Below are positions 26,401 to 40,300 of a DNA stretch of 64,000 nucleotides, in pieces. The stretch spans positions 52,039,209 through 52,103,208 of the forward strand of contig NC_088867.1 in assembly GCF_032884065.1 (NCBI RefSeq). Direction: 5' to 3'. The first letter of the stretch is position 1, and every line of letters begins with the position of its first letter. Source of the stretch: Artemia franciscana (taxonomy: Eukaryota > Arthropoda > Branchiopoda > Anostraca > Artemiidae). The translations under genes were made by a program, and so were the position numbers. The notes beneath the pieces were generated by a model. It was not told the DNA's origin, did no database searches, and saw only the letters and a program-made list of their open reading frames with translations.

Positions 26401-29400
26401 ACCTCATAATCTAACTATCAGTCAAGACCTTAGCTGACCTAGCCTGCACACAGAGTACTGAATTCGAAGTATATTCCCTGATATTTCAGTTCCTAGAATC
26501 AAAAAGCTACTGCAAGATACTTGATCAAAAAAGAGTCATCGCAAGATAAACAACTAACAATCACTCGCAGTTGTCCAATTCATCTTGCATAGACATTCAA
26601 AAGAAAAAAGGGCTGAATAGTCTAGGCTGAAAAGCCCGCTCAATACGAAGAATTGGATTCACTTCCTTTTCAGATTAGAGTTAAAAAATTCGCTTCTCCG
26701 ACCAAATAAGTTGCGATTAAAATACTTAAGTTCCTGAATTTGCATGGCGAAAACATTCTATTGGTAATTTTTTCTGGATATATTTCTTAAAGAGCTAATC
26801 TCTCTGTGGTGTACCTATTCTTCTTTTTACATTGTGTATATCGTATATACTTTTTTTTCTCAGGCCTAGAAAATTACCTATCAGCCTTTATTACTTCTCA
26901 GAAAAGACTGCTGGATAATTTACTTAACGAAACACGTGGCCTGTCGTGGCCGAATCATTAGTTACTAAATTAAAATTAAATTAAAGAGCTACTAAAGTGA
27001 ATTTCTGACAGTAGTTGATTTTCCATTCAGCAGCCGGATTGAAATCCACCCGAGAAAAAAAAAATCAAATTGGCCAAAACTCCCCTGTCTTTTTTTTTAT
27101 CAAAAAACTCGTTCCCTCGACCAGGAAAACAAAGTTTAAAATAAATGAAAGTGCCCAGTTTATGTACGAGAAGAAGTACCGCTTCCCATTGGAACTTTCA
27201 TTAATATGTATATCTTTGAATGCCATTCAAAAATATGCCTTTGTTAGAACGTAAGGGCTCCCTATTAGATAGCAGAGGATGCATACGAGGACTCCGAAAA
27301 ATCTCACTTTCAGAGAGGCATATTTGCAAGATCTCGCACAACGACGTCGCTTAGTCAATTTAATCGGCAACAACCCTCTTCTGTCAGAACTTGAAAAGCT
27401 ATTTTGGCGTTCAGTTGACGATCAGAAGGTAGAGCAAGTGACCGAACATGATTTTGTTAAAATCCCTACTGATGAAGACACTGCGTCTCCTTAGATTACT
27501 TGATGATCACATGTTAACTTACATCTGGATACCTACAATGCTGTTATAGTTACCGGGACCAAATGTTTTTACACAAATTTTCTGCGACCATAATTCAATA
27601 CCAAATCCAACAACAACAATAAAACCATTTTGAACATTCACAGAATTTCAGAGTTAAAATATAACATTTTTCCAGCTTAAAGAAAACCTGAGGGGAGTGA
27701 CGGACAATTCAGAAACCAATTTGATTATGTTCAATTTTTTAGATTTTTTTTCTTGCTTTTTTCTCCGTTTTTAGAATAACTGATTAACTACAGCCCTTTT
27801 AAGTGTAAAAAGCTATTTTCCACAAATAAGAACAAGTTAGATTTTACTAGGAAATTCTGTCAAGACAGAAAAAATAATTCCCGGACTGAGCTTCCAGGGG
27901 CTCAGACTAACCAAAAAGTTTTACAAAAAGTCGACTTTTCTCAATAAACTACCTAGAAAATCATCGATTTGACCTCACTGATGCTGCAATTAGGGTAAAA
28001 TCATAGTTTGTAAGTGACAAAACAGCAGATATATGTTTAAAGAATTTAAAATTCAGATGCAAAAAATTACATATTCATAAATCTGATCCGTATAGTGGAA
28101 GGGGGAATTCCAAGAATAAGATTGGATTTTTTTTAACAACAAAATGGGTCTTTGAATTTTGAAAATAGTCACACTCAATATGATACAAAAGGCGTCAAGA
28201 AAAAGAAGGTTCAGCTTGTTAAGAAACCTGTTAATCCTGCAAAGACTGACATGAATACAGGAACTCACAGTTCAAACCTAAGGTAAGGAAATCTACCCGT
28301 CATTCTGAATACTTTCTCCTTTCATTTATTTTTACTTTTTATTACAACTTGAAGTTTAAAACTGAAAACTCTTAATTTTGGACTATACTTTGAAATCGCC
28401 CAGAGTGATTAAATAGTTTTTTAAGCACTCAAAACATTTTAAAAGTATACTATATAATTAATATTATAATCTCCTATACCCTTTTCGCGTTCCTTGCGAT
28501 GAAGTCCAACAAAACAATCCACATAAACGGGGATACTACGCGACCCTGCTTAACCCTTAATTCCACACTAGCCCAAATACTAACCTTTCCTCTTACCTTG
28601 ACTGCAGCAATATTATTCTAGTACATATCACTAATTATTTTCTTTACTGATTAATATATTTTACTTTTTTGTACAAATTAATTTTTTGTACTAGTGTGTC
28701 GTATAAAGAGGATAAAACTTCTTAATCAGCTAAACAGAATACCTTGGGGCAAAATCCATCACAAAGATCCGTACAAATGGAGATTGGACTTGACCCCGCT
28801 TAACTCTTGATTAAACACGAAACCAATTACTAACCTCATTTCCTACCGTAACTGCAGCAAACAAATACTACTTATCACTTTTATGTGTTTATCTGGTATA
28901 TAATACAAGGATAAGACCTTCACTGAAGCTCTTCTGTTGGCTGAATCAAACACCTATTAGTAGTCTATAAAACTTAAGACTGAAAGAGTATGATCGTTCA
29001 AACACTTCTCAATTATAAATCTAAGAGTAAAATCTAGTCGACACATCATTTCTTCTTCCTAAAACAAGCTTCATCTATAGCGTCTCTTACGCTTGTAAGT
29101 AGTATCATAATTCTGAATAATTTGCTTCATACATATATCAAGCTAATGCCTTTGCGGTTATCTCATTTACTTTTATCTCTCTTTTTATGAAGTGGTTTAA
29201 TAATAATTTCCTAAAATCACTGGGTACTTCCCCTTTTTCAAAACTGAATTCGTAATCTTTAACAACATATCTCTAGCTTCGCAACTATCGTATTTCAGAA
29301 ACTCACTTACCGCACTATGAGCACTTTAATGATTATTACTTTTTAATACTTTTTGTGCTGTCTCTAAGTCCTCCTTGCAAATCAATAGTTCCTTCACTTC

Positions 29401-31280
29401 CAAATTGTCGAAAATTTTTCAATCCTGCAATGGTTTAAAACATGTCCTTCTTTCTTCAACATTTTTCTTATCATTAATTGAAGACCCATTCCTACATTTA
29501 CCAGAGACAAAGCCAGACTGACAATTTCCTTTGAATTTCTTAAAATGCCAATATAATATATTGCTATTGTGCCGTTTAGCCGCATCTTCCGGATCCACTG
29601 CAATTTCAAAATGACCTCCTTTGCTTTACACTTCCCTTACTTGGTTCGTATGCTCATATGACCTATGCTTAAGAATTTTTTTGTACAGACCTCTTCTCTC
29701 AGTGTTTTGCATATATTACTAGCTACGTTTCTTACTTTCTTCCTTAAGTCATCTTCTACTATTTTCCAAACTGTTTTCCTAAAATTATTCCATCCACCTT
29801 CTTTAATGTTAAATACTTTGCTCCCCCGCTCAAATCCAAATATACTTCAAGATTTCTTCCAAATACTCATCCTGAAGCCTACATGTGATGTCTACCCGGA
29901 ATCTAGTTACCATTTCTAAATTTCTGCAATAAATTAACTCAGGACGTTAAAAGATGATGACTTTTAGTTTTAATAGCAATAGAAGTACTCCTATATACTC
30001 TAGTGTCTTGTATCAGTCCTGCTAGTCTTCGATTTACGATAACACCCTATTTACCTATGCTAGGATACCATCTATCCTTGTCATGTTTTCGACTGACGAA
30101 ATTACAGACCGGGACATCGGGACACAAATGACGACCGGGACACCGGCACATAGGGAATATAAATGACGACCGGGACACTCAAAGAGAAAGCGACCGGGAC
30201 ACAAGGAATGTTCGATTAGCAATCACAGTCAACAAAGCACCGGGACACAAATGACGACCGGGACACAGAGAGTATAAATGAAGACCAGGACATAAGTAAA
30301 AAAAAAATAAAAAAAAAGGTAAAAACTACAAAAAAACTAAAAAGAAAAAAAAAACTAAAAACTAATAAAAAAACTAAAAAAGCTAAAAAACTAAAAAAAC
30401 TAAAAAAGAAAAAAAAGAAAAAAATGAAAAATAAAGGAGAAAAACAAAACTAAAAAAATAAAATAAAAAAAAGAAAAAAGAAAAAGAAAAAAACTAAAAA
30501 AAGTAAAAACCAAAAAAAAAACTAAAAAGAAAAAAAGGGGAAAAATACAAAAATTTATTTCATCATATACCATTTCAAAAACGAATGTATATACAGACCG
30601 GGACACCGGGATACATATGACGACCGGGACACAGGGAATATAAATGACGACCGGGACACAGGGACACAACTACAACGGGGACGCCGGGGGGCACAGGGGG
30701 ATGTATAAATGACGACGGGGACACAGGGAATGTTCGATTAGCAATCACCATCAACAAAGCTCAAGGGCAATCATTAGAATCATGAGGTATAACTAAAAAA
30801 ACTAAAAAAAAAGGTAAAAACCTAAAACCTAAAAAAAAGACCAATTCAAAAACGAATGTATATACAGACCGGGACACCGGGACACAAATGACGACCGGGA
30901 CACAAGGAATATAAATGACGCCCGGGACCCTCAAAGAGAAATCATAGACTGGGACACCGGAACACAAATGACGACCGGGACACATGGAATATAAATGACG
31001 ACCGGGACACAGGGACACAACTACAACGGGGAGGCCGGGGGGCATAGGGGGATATATAAATGACGACGGCGACACAGGGAATCGTCGATTAGCAATCATC
31101 GTCAACAAAGCTCAAGGGCAATCATTAGAATCATGAGGTATAGGACCTGAATACGAATTGTTTTCCCATGGACCATTATATGTTGCATGTTCAAGAGTCG
31201 GTAAACCTGACAATCAATTTATATGCACAGACAATGTGACAGCAAAGAATGTTGTATATTCGCAAGTTTTACGTAGTTAA

Positions 31281-31368
<88 letters not shown>

Positions 31369-34300
31369 ATATTCACAGGTGGGACATAGGGACACAACTA
31401 CAATGGCGCGTAACTAATATGGCGCGTAACGACTTACGCGCGTGGGGGGGCTTTGGGGGTGGGTCGCGAAGCTAGTAATGCTATACTTACGCAAAAGTAT
31501 GCAAGTTATCGTTATTTCTTTGTGTGGTATTTTAATATTTGTATGTGCAACTACTATTGAATATCTAATAAGTCGAATATTATTGCTCAATGTTTTCCTT
31601 ATACCTTAGTGAGTTAAATAACTGCTACTTTGGATTTTTGATATTGTTATTTTTTGCGACTCCTTACAGTATTTAATCCATTTTGTTTTCAATGCTGACA
31701 TGTTCATGTTAACTTAGAACTACTGTAATAAATAAAACATTTGTCTATTCTTCTTGAAGCTCTTAGTGGAGCTGAGGATTTAAAGAAAAAAATTGCACAA
31801 AAAGGAAAAGACGAAACAAAATATTTAGAAAAAATAAAATAAGACAAAAATACAATTGTTAAACTAAGAACAAGACATAAAAGACACCATAACAACTTAC
31901 TCCACATTACTAGTATAGATGTAATCAAAAAATTCACTTGTCTGAGTAAGAATATGTAAAGGGACGATGTCAGTTACGTCTTTGTCCAAATTCGTCAATT
32001 TTGCCAATGTGGAATTAATCATCGCCATATAATTAGTAACAGCAGAAGCTTCTTCTTTTTTACCTTTACATATAATATACCTAAAATAAAGGAAACAAAA
32101 TAGATACTCTGAATAATTGACAAGATTATAATACTAATTGTTTACTATACTTCTAAAATGTTTTAAGTGCTTAACAAACTACTTAATCACTCTGGGCACA
32201 TTCAAAGTACAGTGTAAAATTAAATTTTTCCATTTTAAGCTTAAAATTTTAAGCTTTTAACGTTTAAGACTGAAAACGTTGGAGCTTATTGATTCAGAGT
32301 TTGTTTTAACGAATAATGGCTTTCTAAATTTAGGCCAAACTCAGGTCGTGTACCCAGTTCAGAAATCTATAAACTTTGCTTAGTTGTTGAGCTATTCAGA
32401 AGACAGATCCATTGACTTTTTTCCCTACTTTTACGTGATGTTTGTGACAAAACTAATTGAACCCTTTTCTATGTGTTTTAAACATAGTTTTTTGATAGCA
32501 GCGGATAATGCCTCTTACTCTCCAAGAAAGCGCAATTGTTTAATAAATATTTTCTTGATTTTAAAAACGTTGGGGCTTATTGATTCAGAGAATCTGTTTG
32601 ACGAATAATGGCTTTCTATCTTTAGGCCAAACTCTGGTCGTGTAGTCATTTCAGAAATCTATAAGCTTTGCTTAATTGTTGAGCCGTTCAGAAGGCAGAT
32701 TCATTGGCTTTTTTTCCTACTTTTGTGTGATATTTGTGACAAAACTAATTGACCACTTGTCTATTTATTTCAAACCTAGTTTTTTGAAAGTAACGAACCA
32801 CTCACTCTCAAATAACGCTCAGTTGTTTAATAAATATTTTCCAATGTTAAAAACTTAGAAGCTTGTTGATTCAGAAAGTCTCTTCAACGAATAATGCCTT
32901 TCCTACAACGGGAGGACGTTCTCTCTGCGGGAGAGCATTTTTTTAATGTGGTGTGAAGGTAGTAGTACAACAATACGAAGACACTCTTCGTCTGCTATTT
33001 TGAAGTAAGTTAATATTTAATTTACTAATATTTAATATTTAGTTAATATTTAAATTTACATTTAGTTTTTTGTAAATTATTAATTAGTTTTTGTTTTGAG
33101 CTATTGTTGCCACTGGGAGGAGAGGAGGCAGGATAAAAAAAAATTATTATACAATTGCACTTTCTTAAAGAGTGAGAGACATTTATCCTTACATTCAAAA
33201 GACTGAATTTAAAATACACAGAAAAAGGGTCAATTAGCTATGACACCAACATCGTATGAAAGTCGAAAATAAAGTCAATGAAGCTGCCTTCTGAACCGCT
33301 CGACGACTAAGCAAAGCTTATAGATTTTTGAATTAGACACATGACTAGAATTTGGCCAAAAGATGGAAAGCCGTTAGTCGTTAAACAGAGTTTCTGAATC
33401 TATAAGTCCCTACCTTTTTGACCTTTTTTAACCTCTAAAAATGGTTTATTATCCAATTGCGCTATCTTAGAGAAAGGAAAGGCACTAATCCTCATTTTTT
33501 AAACTGTGGTTGAAATAGACAAAAAAGGATCAATTGGCTTTGGTACTAATATCACATGAAAGTAGGAAATAAAGTCAGTTTAGGTGGCTTAATACATAAG
33601 CTCCATTACCTAATCTATAGCTGCTACTTTTATTTTACACATGGGTTAGGCTTTTTTATTGCTCTGGATTACTAACTATTAGTTAGACCCAAGTTCTGCT
33701 AATAAAAAAGCACTGGTCAAAAACATCCTTATCATCTTGCAGGTTTGCTTGACTGTAACTGAGAAGATTTTGCTTTGACTGTCTTTTCGTTAAAATACTA
33801 GAGAATCTATAACACTTTTGTCCTTGCAGAAGGTGGACAAAACATTGCAATTCATGTATACACAGCTTTTCCATTTCAAAAGGTAGTTTACATATCTCTT
33901 TAAAGAGTTCATCTTAATGTATTAGTTAATATAAATTAATTGTAACCTGTGCTAGTACTACCTGAAACTCTAAAAACCAAACTTTTGGCATTAATAAATG
34001 CATCAATGTATAAGATAAATATATCAACGAATATAATAAACATATAAATATATCAAACACTCAGATTTTCTCATCTCTAAGTTTTTTCTTCTTCTCTGTA
34101 TTAGCAGTCCAATTTTTTTCTGTAAAGATTCAACTTCGCGTAATGTTGTTCTCAGACCTATATCGTACCAGATATACATATTACCGATTTTAAATACGTG
34201 CAAATTAAGTTGTTTTTAAAAAGTCGTCATTTTAGAACAAAAGACGAAAAATGGTCAATTTCGCCTCGTCCAGTTTTGGCCAATTTTTTACATGTTGTAA

Positions 34301-37300
34301 AGAATTTTTTTCTGGTTCGAATGAGATCAAGATCAAAACTTTAACAATTTGTTTGAGGTTAAACCTTCGATTGACTGTACCATATATAAATATATTAAAC
34401 TCTCTCATCTCTAAAGTTTTTCTAACCTCTACCTATTTAAACGTCTAAAACCAATTTATTGTGCAATGGCCCTTTTTACAGGAGATGGGAAGGTATTAAT
34501 CCTTTTCTTTTTAATGTGTTCAAAATAGAAAAGTTATCTTTGGCACTGATATCACAAATCACAACATTTAACAACTATACATAACTCATACCTTTTATTG
34601 TGATTTATTGTGCAATGGCTCTTTTTACAGGAGATGGGAAGGTATTAATCCTTTTCTTTTTAATGTGTTCAAAATAGAAAAGTTATCTTTGGCACTGACA
34701 TCACAAATCACAACATTTAACAACTATACATAACTCATACCTTTTATTGTGATTTATTGTGCAATGGCTCTTTTTACAGGAGATGGGAAGGTATTAATCC
34801 TTTTCTTTAATCTGTTCAAAATAGAAAAGTTATCTTTGGCACTGACATCACAAATCACAACATTTAACAACTATACATAACTCATACCTTTTATTGTGAT
34901 TTATTGTGCAATGGCTCTTTTTACAGGAGATGGGAAGGTATTAATCCTTTTCTTTTTAATGTGTTCAAAATAGAAAAGTTATCTATGGCACTGATATCAC
35001 AAATCACAACATTTAACAACTATACATAACTCATACCTTTTATTGTGATTTATTGTGCAATGGCTCTTTTTACAGGAGATGGGAAGGTATTAATCCTTTT
35101 CTTTAATCTGTTCAAAATAGAAAAGTTATCTTTGGCACTGATATCACAAATCACAACATTTAACAACTATACATAACTCATACCTTTTATTGTGATTTAT
35201 TGTGCAATGGCTCTTTTTACAGGAGATGGGAAGGTATTAATCCTTTTCTTTTTAATGTGTTCAAAATAGAAAAGTTATCTATGGCACTGATATCACAAAT
35301 CACAACATTTAACAACTATACATAACTCATACCTTTTATTGTGATTTATTGTGCAATGGCTCTTTTTACAGGAGATGGGAAGGTATTAATCCTTTTCTTT
35401 AATCTGTTCAAAATAGAAAAGTTATCTTTGGCACTGACATCACAAATCACAACATTTAACAACTATACATAACTCATACCTTTTATTGTGATTTATTGTG
35501 CAATGGCTCTTTTTACAGGAGATGGGAAGGTATTAATCCTTTTCTTTTTAATGTGTTCAAAATAGAAAAGTTATCTATGGCACTGATATCACAAATCACA
35601 ACATTTAACAACTATACATAACTCATACCTTTTATTGTGATTTATTGTGCAATGGCTCTTTTTACAGGAGATGGGAAGGTATTAATCCTTTTCTTTAATC
35701 TGTTCAAAATAGAAAAGTTATCTTTGGCACTGATATCACAAATCACAACATTTAACAACTATACATAACTCATACCTTTTATTGTGATTTATTGTGCAAT
35801 GGCTCTTTTTACAGGAGATGGGAAGGTATTAATCCTTTTCTTTTTAATGTGTTCAAAATAGAAAAGTTATCTATGGCACTGATATCACAAATCACAACAT
35901 TTAACAACTATACATAACTCATACCTTTTATTGTGATTTATTGTGCAATGGCTCTTTTTACAGGAGATGGGAAGGTATTAATCCTTTTCTTTAATCTGTT
36001 CAAAATAGAAAAGTTATCTTTGGCACTGATATCACAAATCACAACATTTAACAACTATACATAACTCATAACTTTTATTGTGATTTATTGTGCAATGGCT
36101 CTTTTTACAGGAGATGGGAAGGTATTAATCCTTTTCTTTAATCTGTTCAAAATAGAAAAGTTATCTTTGGCACTGATATCACAAATCACAACATTTAACA
36201 ACTATACATAACTCATACCTTTTATTGTGATTTATTGTGCAATGGCTCTTTTTACAGGAGATGGGAAGGTATTAATCCTTTTCTTTTTAATGTGTTCAAA
36301 ATAGAAAAGTTATCTATGGCACTGATATCACAAATCACAACATTTAACAACTATACATAACTCATACCTTTTATTGTGATTTATTGTGCAATGGCTCTTT
36401 TTACAGGAGATGGGAAGGTATTAATCCTTTTCTTTAATCTGTTCAAAATAGAAAAGTTATCTTTGGCACTGACATCACAAATCACAACATTTAACAACTA
36501 TACATAACTCATAACTTTTATTGTGATTTATTGTGCAATGGCTCTTTTTACAGGAGATGGGAAGGTATTAATCCTTTTCTTTTTAATGTGTTCAAAATAG
36601 AAAAGTTATCTATGGCACTGATATCACAAATCACAACATTTAACAACTATACATAACTCATACCTTTTATTGTGATTTATTGTGCAATGGCTCTTTTTAC
36701 AGGAGATGGGAAGGTATTAATCCTTTTCTTTAATCTGTTCAAAATAGAAAAGTTATCTTTGGCACTGACATCACAAATCACAACATTTAACAACTATACA
36801 TAACTCATACCTTTTATTGTGATTTATTGTGCAATGGCTCTTTTTACAGGAGATGGGAAGGTATTAATCCTTTTCTTTTTAATGTGTTCAAAATAGAAAA
36901 GTTATCTTTGGCACTGATATCACAAATCACAACATTTAACAACTATACATAACTCATACCTTTTATTGTGATTTATTGTGCAATGGCTCTTTTTACAGGA
37001 GATGGGAAGGTATTAATCCTTTTCTTTTTAATGTGTTCAAAATAGAAAAGTTATCTATGGCACTGATATCACAAATCACAACATTTAACAACTATACATA
37101 ACTCATACCTTTTATTGTGATTTATTGTGCAATGGCTCTTTTTACAGGAGATGGGAAGGTATTAATCCTTTTCTTTAATCTGTTCAAAATAGAAAAGTTA
37201 TCTTTGGCTATTTTGGCTATAAAATATCATATATTTTATGCTATACTATTTTAGTTTTATATATATTCTTTAGTTTTAGTTTCTTTTTCTTCTATGCTGA

Positions 37301-40300
37301 AGAAGCCTTGTTATGTAGGGGCGATATATTCATTGGATTTTCTGTTCTCTCCGTTTTCATTTACTGGCCATAAACCCGTTTTTCGTATTTATATTCGTTT
37401 TTTGGTGTCACAAATCACAACATTTAACAACTATACATAACTCATACCTTTTATTGTGATTTATTGTGCAATGGCTCTTTTTACAGGAGATGGGAAGGTA
37501 TTAATCCTTTTCTTTTTAATGTGTTCAAAATAGAAAAGTTATCTTTGGCACTGACATCACAAATCACAACATTTAACAACTATACATAACTCATACCTTT
37601 TATTGTGATTTATTGTGCAATGGCTCTTTTTACAGGAGATGGGAAGGTATTAATCCTTTTCTTTTTAATGTGTTCAAAATAGAAAAGTTATCTTTGGCAC
37701 TGATATCACAAATCACAACATTTAACAACTATACATAACTCATACCTTTTATTGTGATTTATTGTGCAATGGCTCTTTTTACAGGAGATGGGAAGGTATT
37801 AATCCTTTTCTTTTTAATGTGTTCAAAATAGAAAAGTTATCTATGGCACTGATATCACAAATCACAACATTTAACAACTATACATAACTCATACCTTTTA
37901 TTGTGATTTATTGTGCAATGGCTCTTTTTACAGGAGATGGGAAGGTATTAATCCTTTTCTTTTTAATGTGTTCAAAATAGAAAAGTTATCTATGGCACTG
38001 ATATCACAAATCACAACATTTAACAACTATACATAACTCATACCTTTTATTGTGATTTATTGTGCAATGGCTCTTTTTACAGGAGATGGGAAGGTATTAA
38101 TCCTTTTCTTTTTAATGTGTTCAAAATAGAAAAGTTATCTATGGCACTGATATCACAAATCACAACATTTAACAACTATACATAACTCATACCTTTTATT
38201 GTGATTTATTGTGCAATGGCTCTTTTTACAGGAGATGGGAAGGTATTAATCCTTTTCTTTAATCTGTTCAAAATAGAAAAGTTATCTTTGGCTATTTTGG
38301 CTATAAAATATCATATATTTTATGCTATACTATTTTAGTTTTATATATATTCTTTAGTTTTAGTTTCTTTTTCTTCTATGCTGAAGAAGCCTTGTTATGT
38401 AGGGGCGATATATTCATTGGATTTTCTGTTCTCTCCGTTTTCATTTACTGGCCATAAACCCGTTTTTCGTATTTATATTCGTTTTTTGGTGTCACAAATC
38501 ACAACATTTAACAACTATACATAACTCATACCTTTTATTGTGATTTATTGTGCAATGGCTCTTTTTACAGGAGATGGGAAGGTATTAATCCTTTTCTTTT
38601 TAATGTGTTCAAAATAGAAAAGTTATCTTTGGCACTGACATCACAAATCACAACATTTAACAACTATACATAACTCATACCTTTTATTGTGATTTATTGT
38701 GCAATGGCTCTTTTTACAGGAGATGGGAAGGTATTAATCCTTTTCTTTTTAATGTGTTCAAAATAGAAAAGTTATCTTTGGCACTGACATCACAAATCAC
38801 AACATTTAACAACTATACATAACTCATACCTTTTATTGTGATTTATTGTGCAATGGCTCTTTTTACAGGAGATGGGAAGGTATTAATCCTTTTCTTTAAT
38901 CTGTTCAAAATAGAAAAGTTATCTTTGGCACTGATATCACAAATCACAACATTTAACAACTATACATAACTCATACCTTTTATTGTGATTTATTGTGCAA
39001 TGGCTCTTTTTACAGGAGATGGGAAGGTATTAATCCTTTTCTTTTTAATTTGTTCAAAATAGAAAAATTATCTTTGGCACTGACATCACAAATCACAACA
39101 TTTAACAACTATACATAACTCATACCTTTTATTGTGATTTATTGTGCAATGGCTCTTTTTACAGGAGATGGGAAGGTATTAATCCTTTTCTTTAATCTGT
39201 TCAAAATAGAAAAGTTATCTTTGGCACTGATATCACAAATCACAACATTTAACAACTATACATAACTCATACCTTTTATTGTGATTTATTGTGCAATGGC
39301 TCTTTTTACAGGAGATGGGAAGGTATTAATCCTTTTCTTTTTAATGTGTTCAAAATAGAAAAGTTATCTATGGCACTGATATCACAAATCACAACATTTA
39401 ACAACTATACATAACTCATACCTTTTATTGTGATTTATTGTGCAATGGCTCTTTTTACAGGAGATGGGAAGGTATTAATCCTTTTCTTTAATCTGTTCAA
39501 AATAGAAAAGTTATCTTTGGCACTGATATCACAAATCACAACATTTAACAACTATACATAACTCATACCTTTTATTGTGATTTATTGTGCAATGGCTCTT
39601 TTTACAGGAGATGGGAAGGTATTAATCCTTTTCTTTTTAATGTGTTCAAAATAGAAAAGTTATCTATGGCACTGATATCACAAATCACAACATTTAACAA
39701 CTATACATAACTCATACCTTTTATTGTGATTTATTGTGCAATGGCTCTTTTTACAGGAGATGGGAAGGTATTAATCCTTTTCTTTTTAATGTGTTCAAAA
39801 TAGAAAAGTTATCTTTGGCACTGATATCACAAATCACAACATTTAACAACTATACATAACTCATACCTTTTATTGTGATTTATTGTGCAATGGCTCTTTT
39901 TACAGGAGATGGGAAGGTATTAATCCTTTTCTTTTTAATGTGTTCAAAATAGAAAAGTTATCTATGGCACTGATATCACAAATCACAACATTTAACAACT
40001 ATACATAACTCATACCTTTTATTGTGATTTATTGTGCAATGGCTCTTTTTACAGGAGATGGGAAGGTATTAATCCTTTTCTTTAATCTGTTCAAAATAGA
40101 AAAGTTATCTTTGGCTATTTTGGCTATAAAATATCATATATTTTATGCTATACTATTTTAGTTTTATATATATTCTTTAGTTTTAGTTTCTTTTTCTTCT
40201 ATGCTGAAGAAGCCTTGTTATGTAGGGGCGATATATTCATTGGATTTTCTGTTCTCTCCGTTTTCATTTACTGGCCATAAACCCGTTTTTCGTATTTATA

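Larger units (their letters stand above)
30095..31476 (+). mobile_element. Helitron remnant with repeated helicase tail
   Basis: 31078-31262 reads [16 protein letters not shown], one stop, [31 protein letters not shown] and NVVYSQVL. This is the last conserved block of the Helitron Pif1-like helicase (NKAQGQS...[12 protein letters not shown]). The start of the block recurs at 30728-30790 and partly at 30205-30240, each time next to runs of a gacgaccgggacacagggaa minisatellite. After an (AT)n run the element ends with an 8-bp hairpin (GCGCGTAA-CGAC-TTACGCGC, 31422-31441) and CTAG at 31472-31475 followed by T, as expected for a Helitron 3' end, though the hairpin is farther from CTAG than usual. 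No Rep domain seen; not autonomous. Confidence 0.75.

Noticed and set aside
30400..30669. Phe-rich ORF resembling membrane segments, and the Pro/Val ORFs at 30575 and 30761
   Set aside because: Translations of an A-rich tract and of the gaccgggacac minisatellite on the wrong strand.
33683..33874. 63-codon ORF as a CMTR1 exon between e and f
   Set aside because: No family match, and exons e and f already join in perfect phase at SER-YIICKG.
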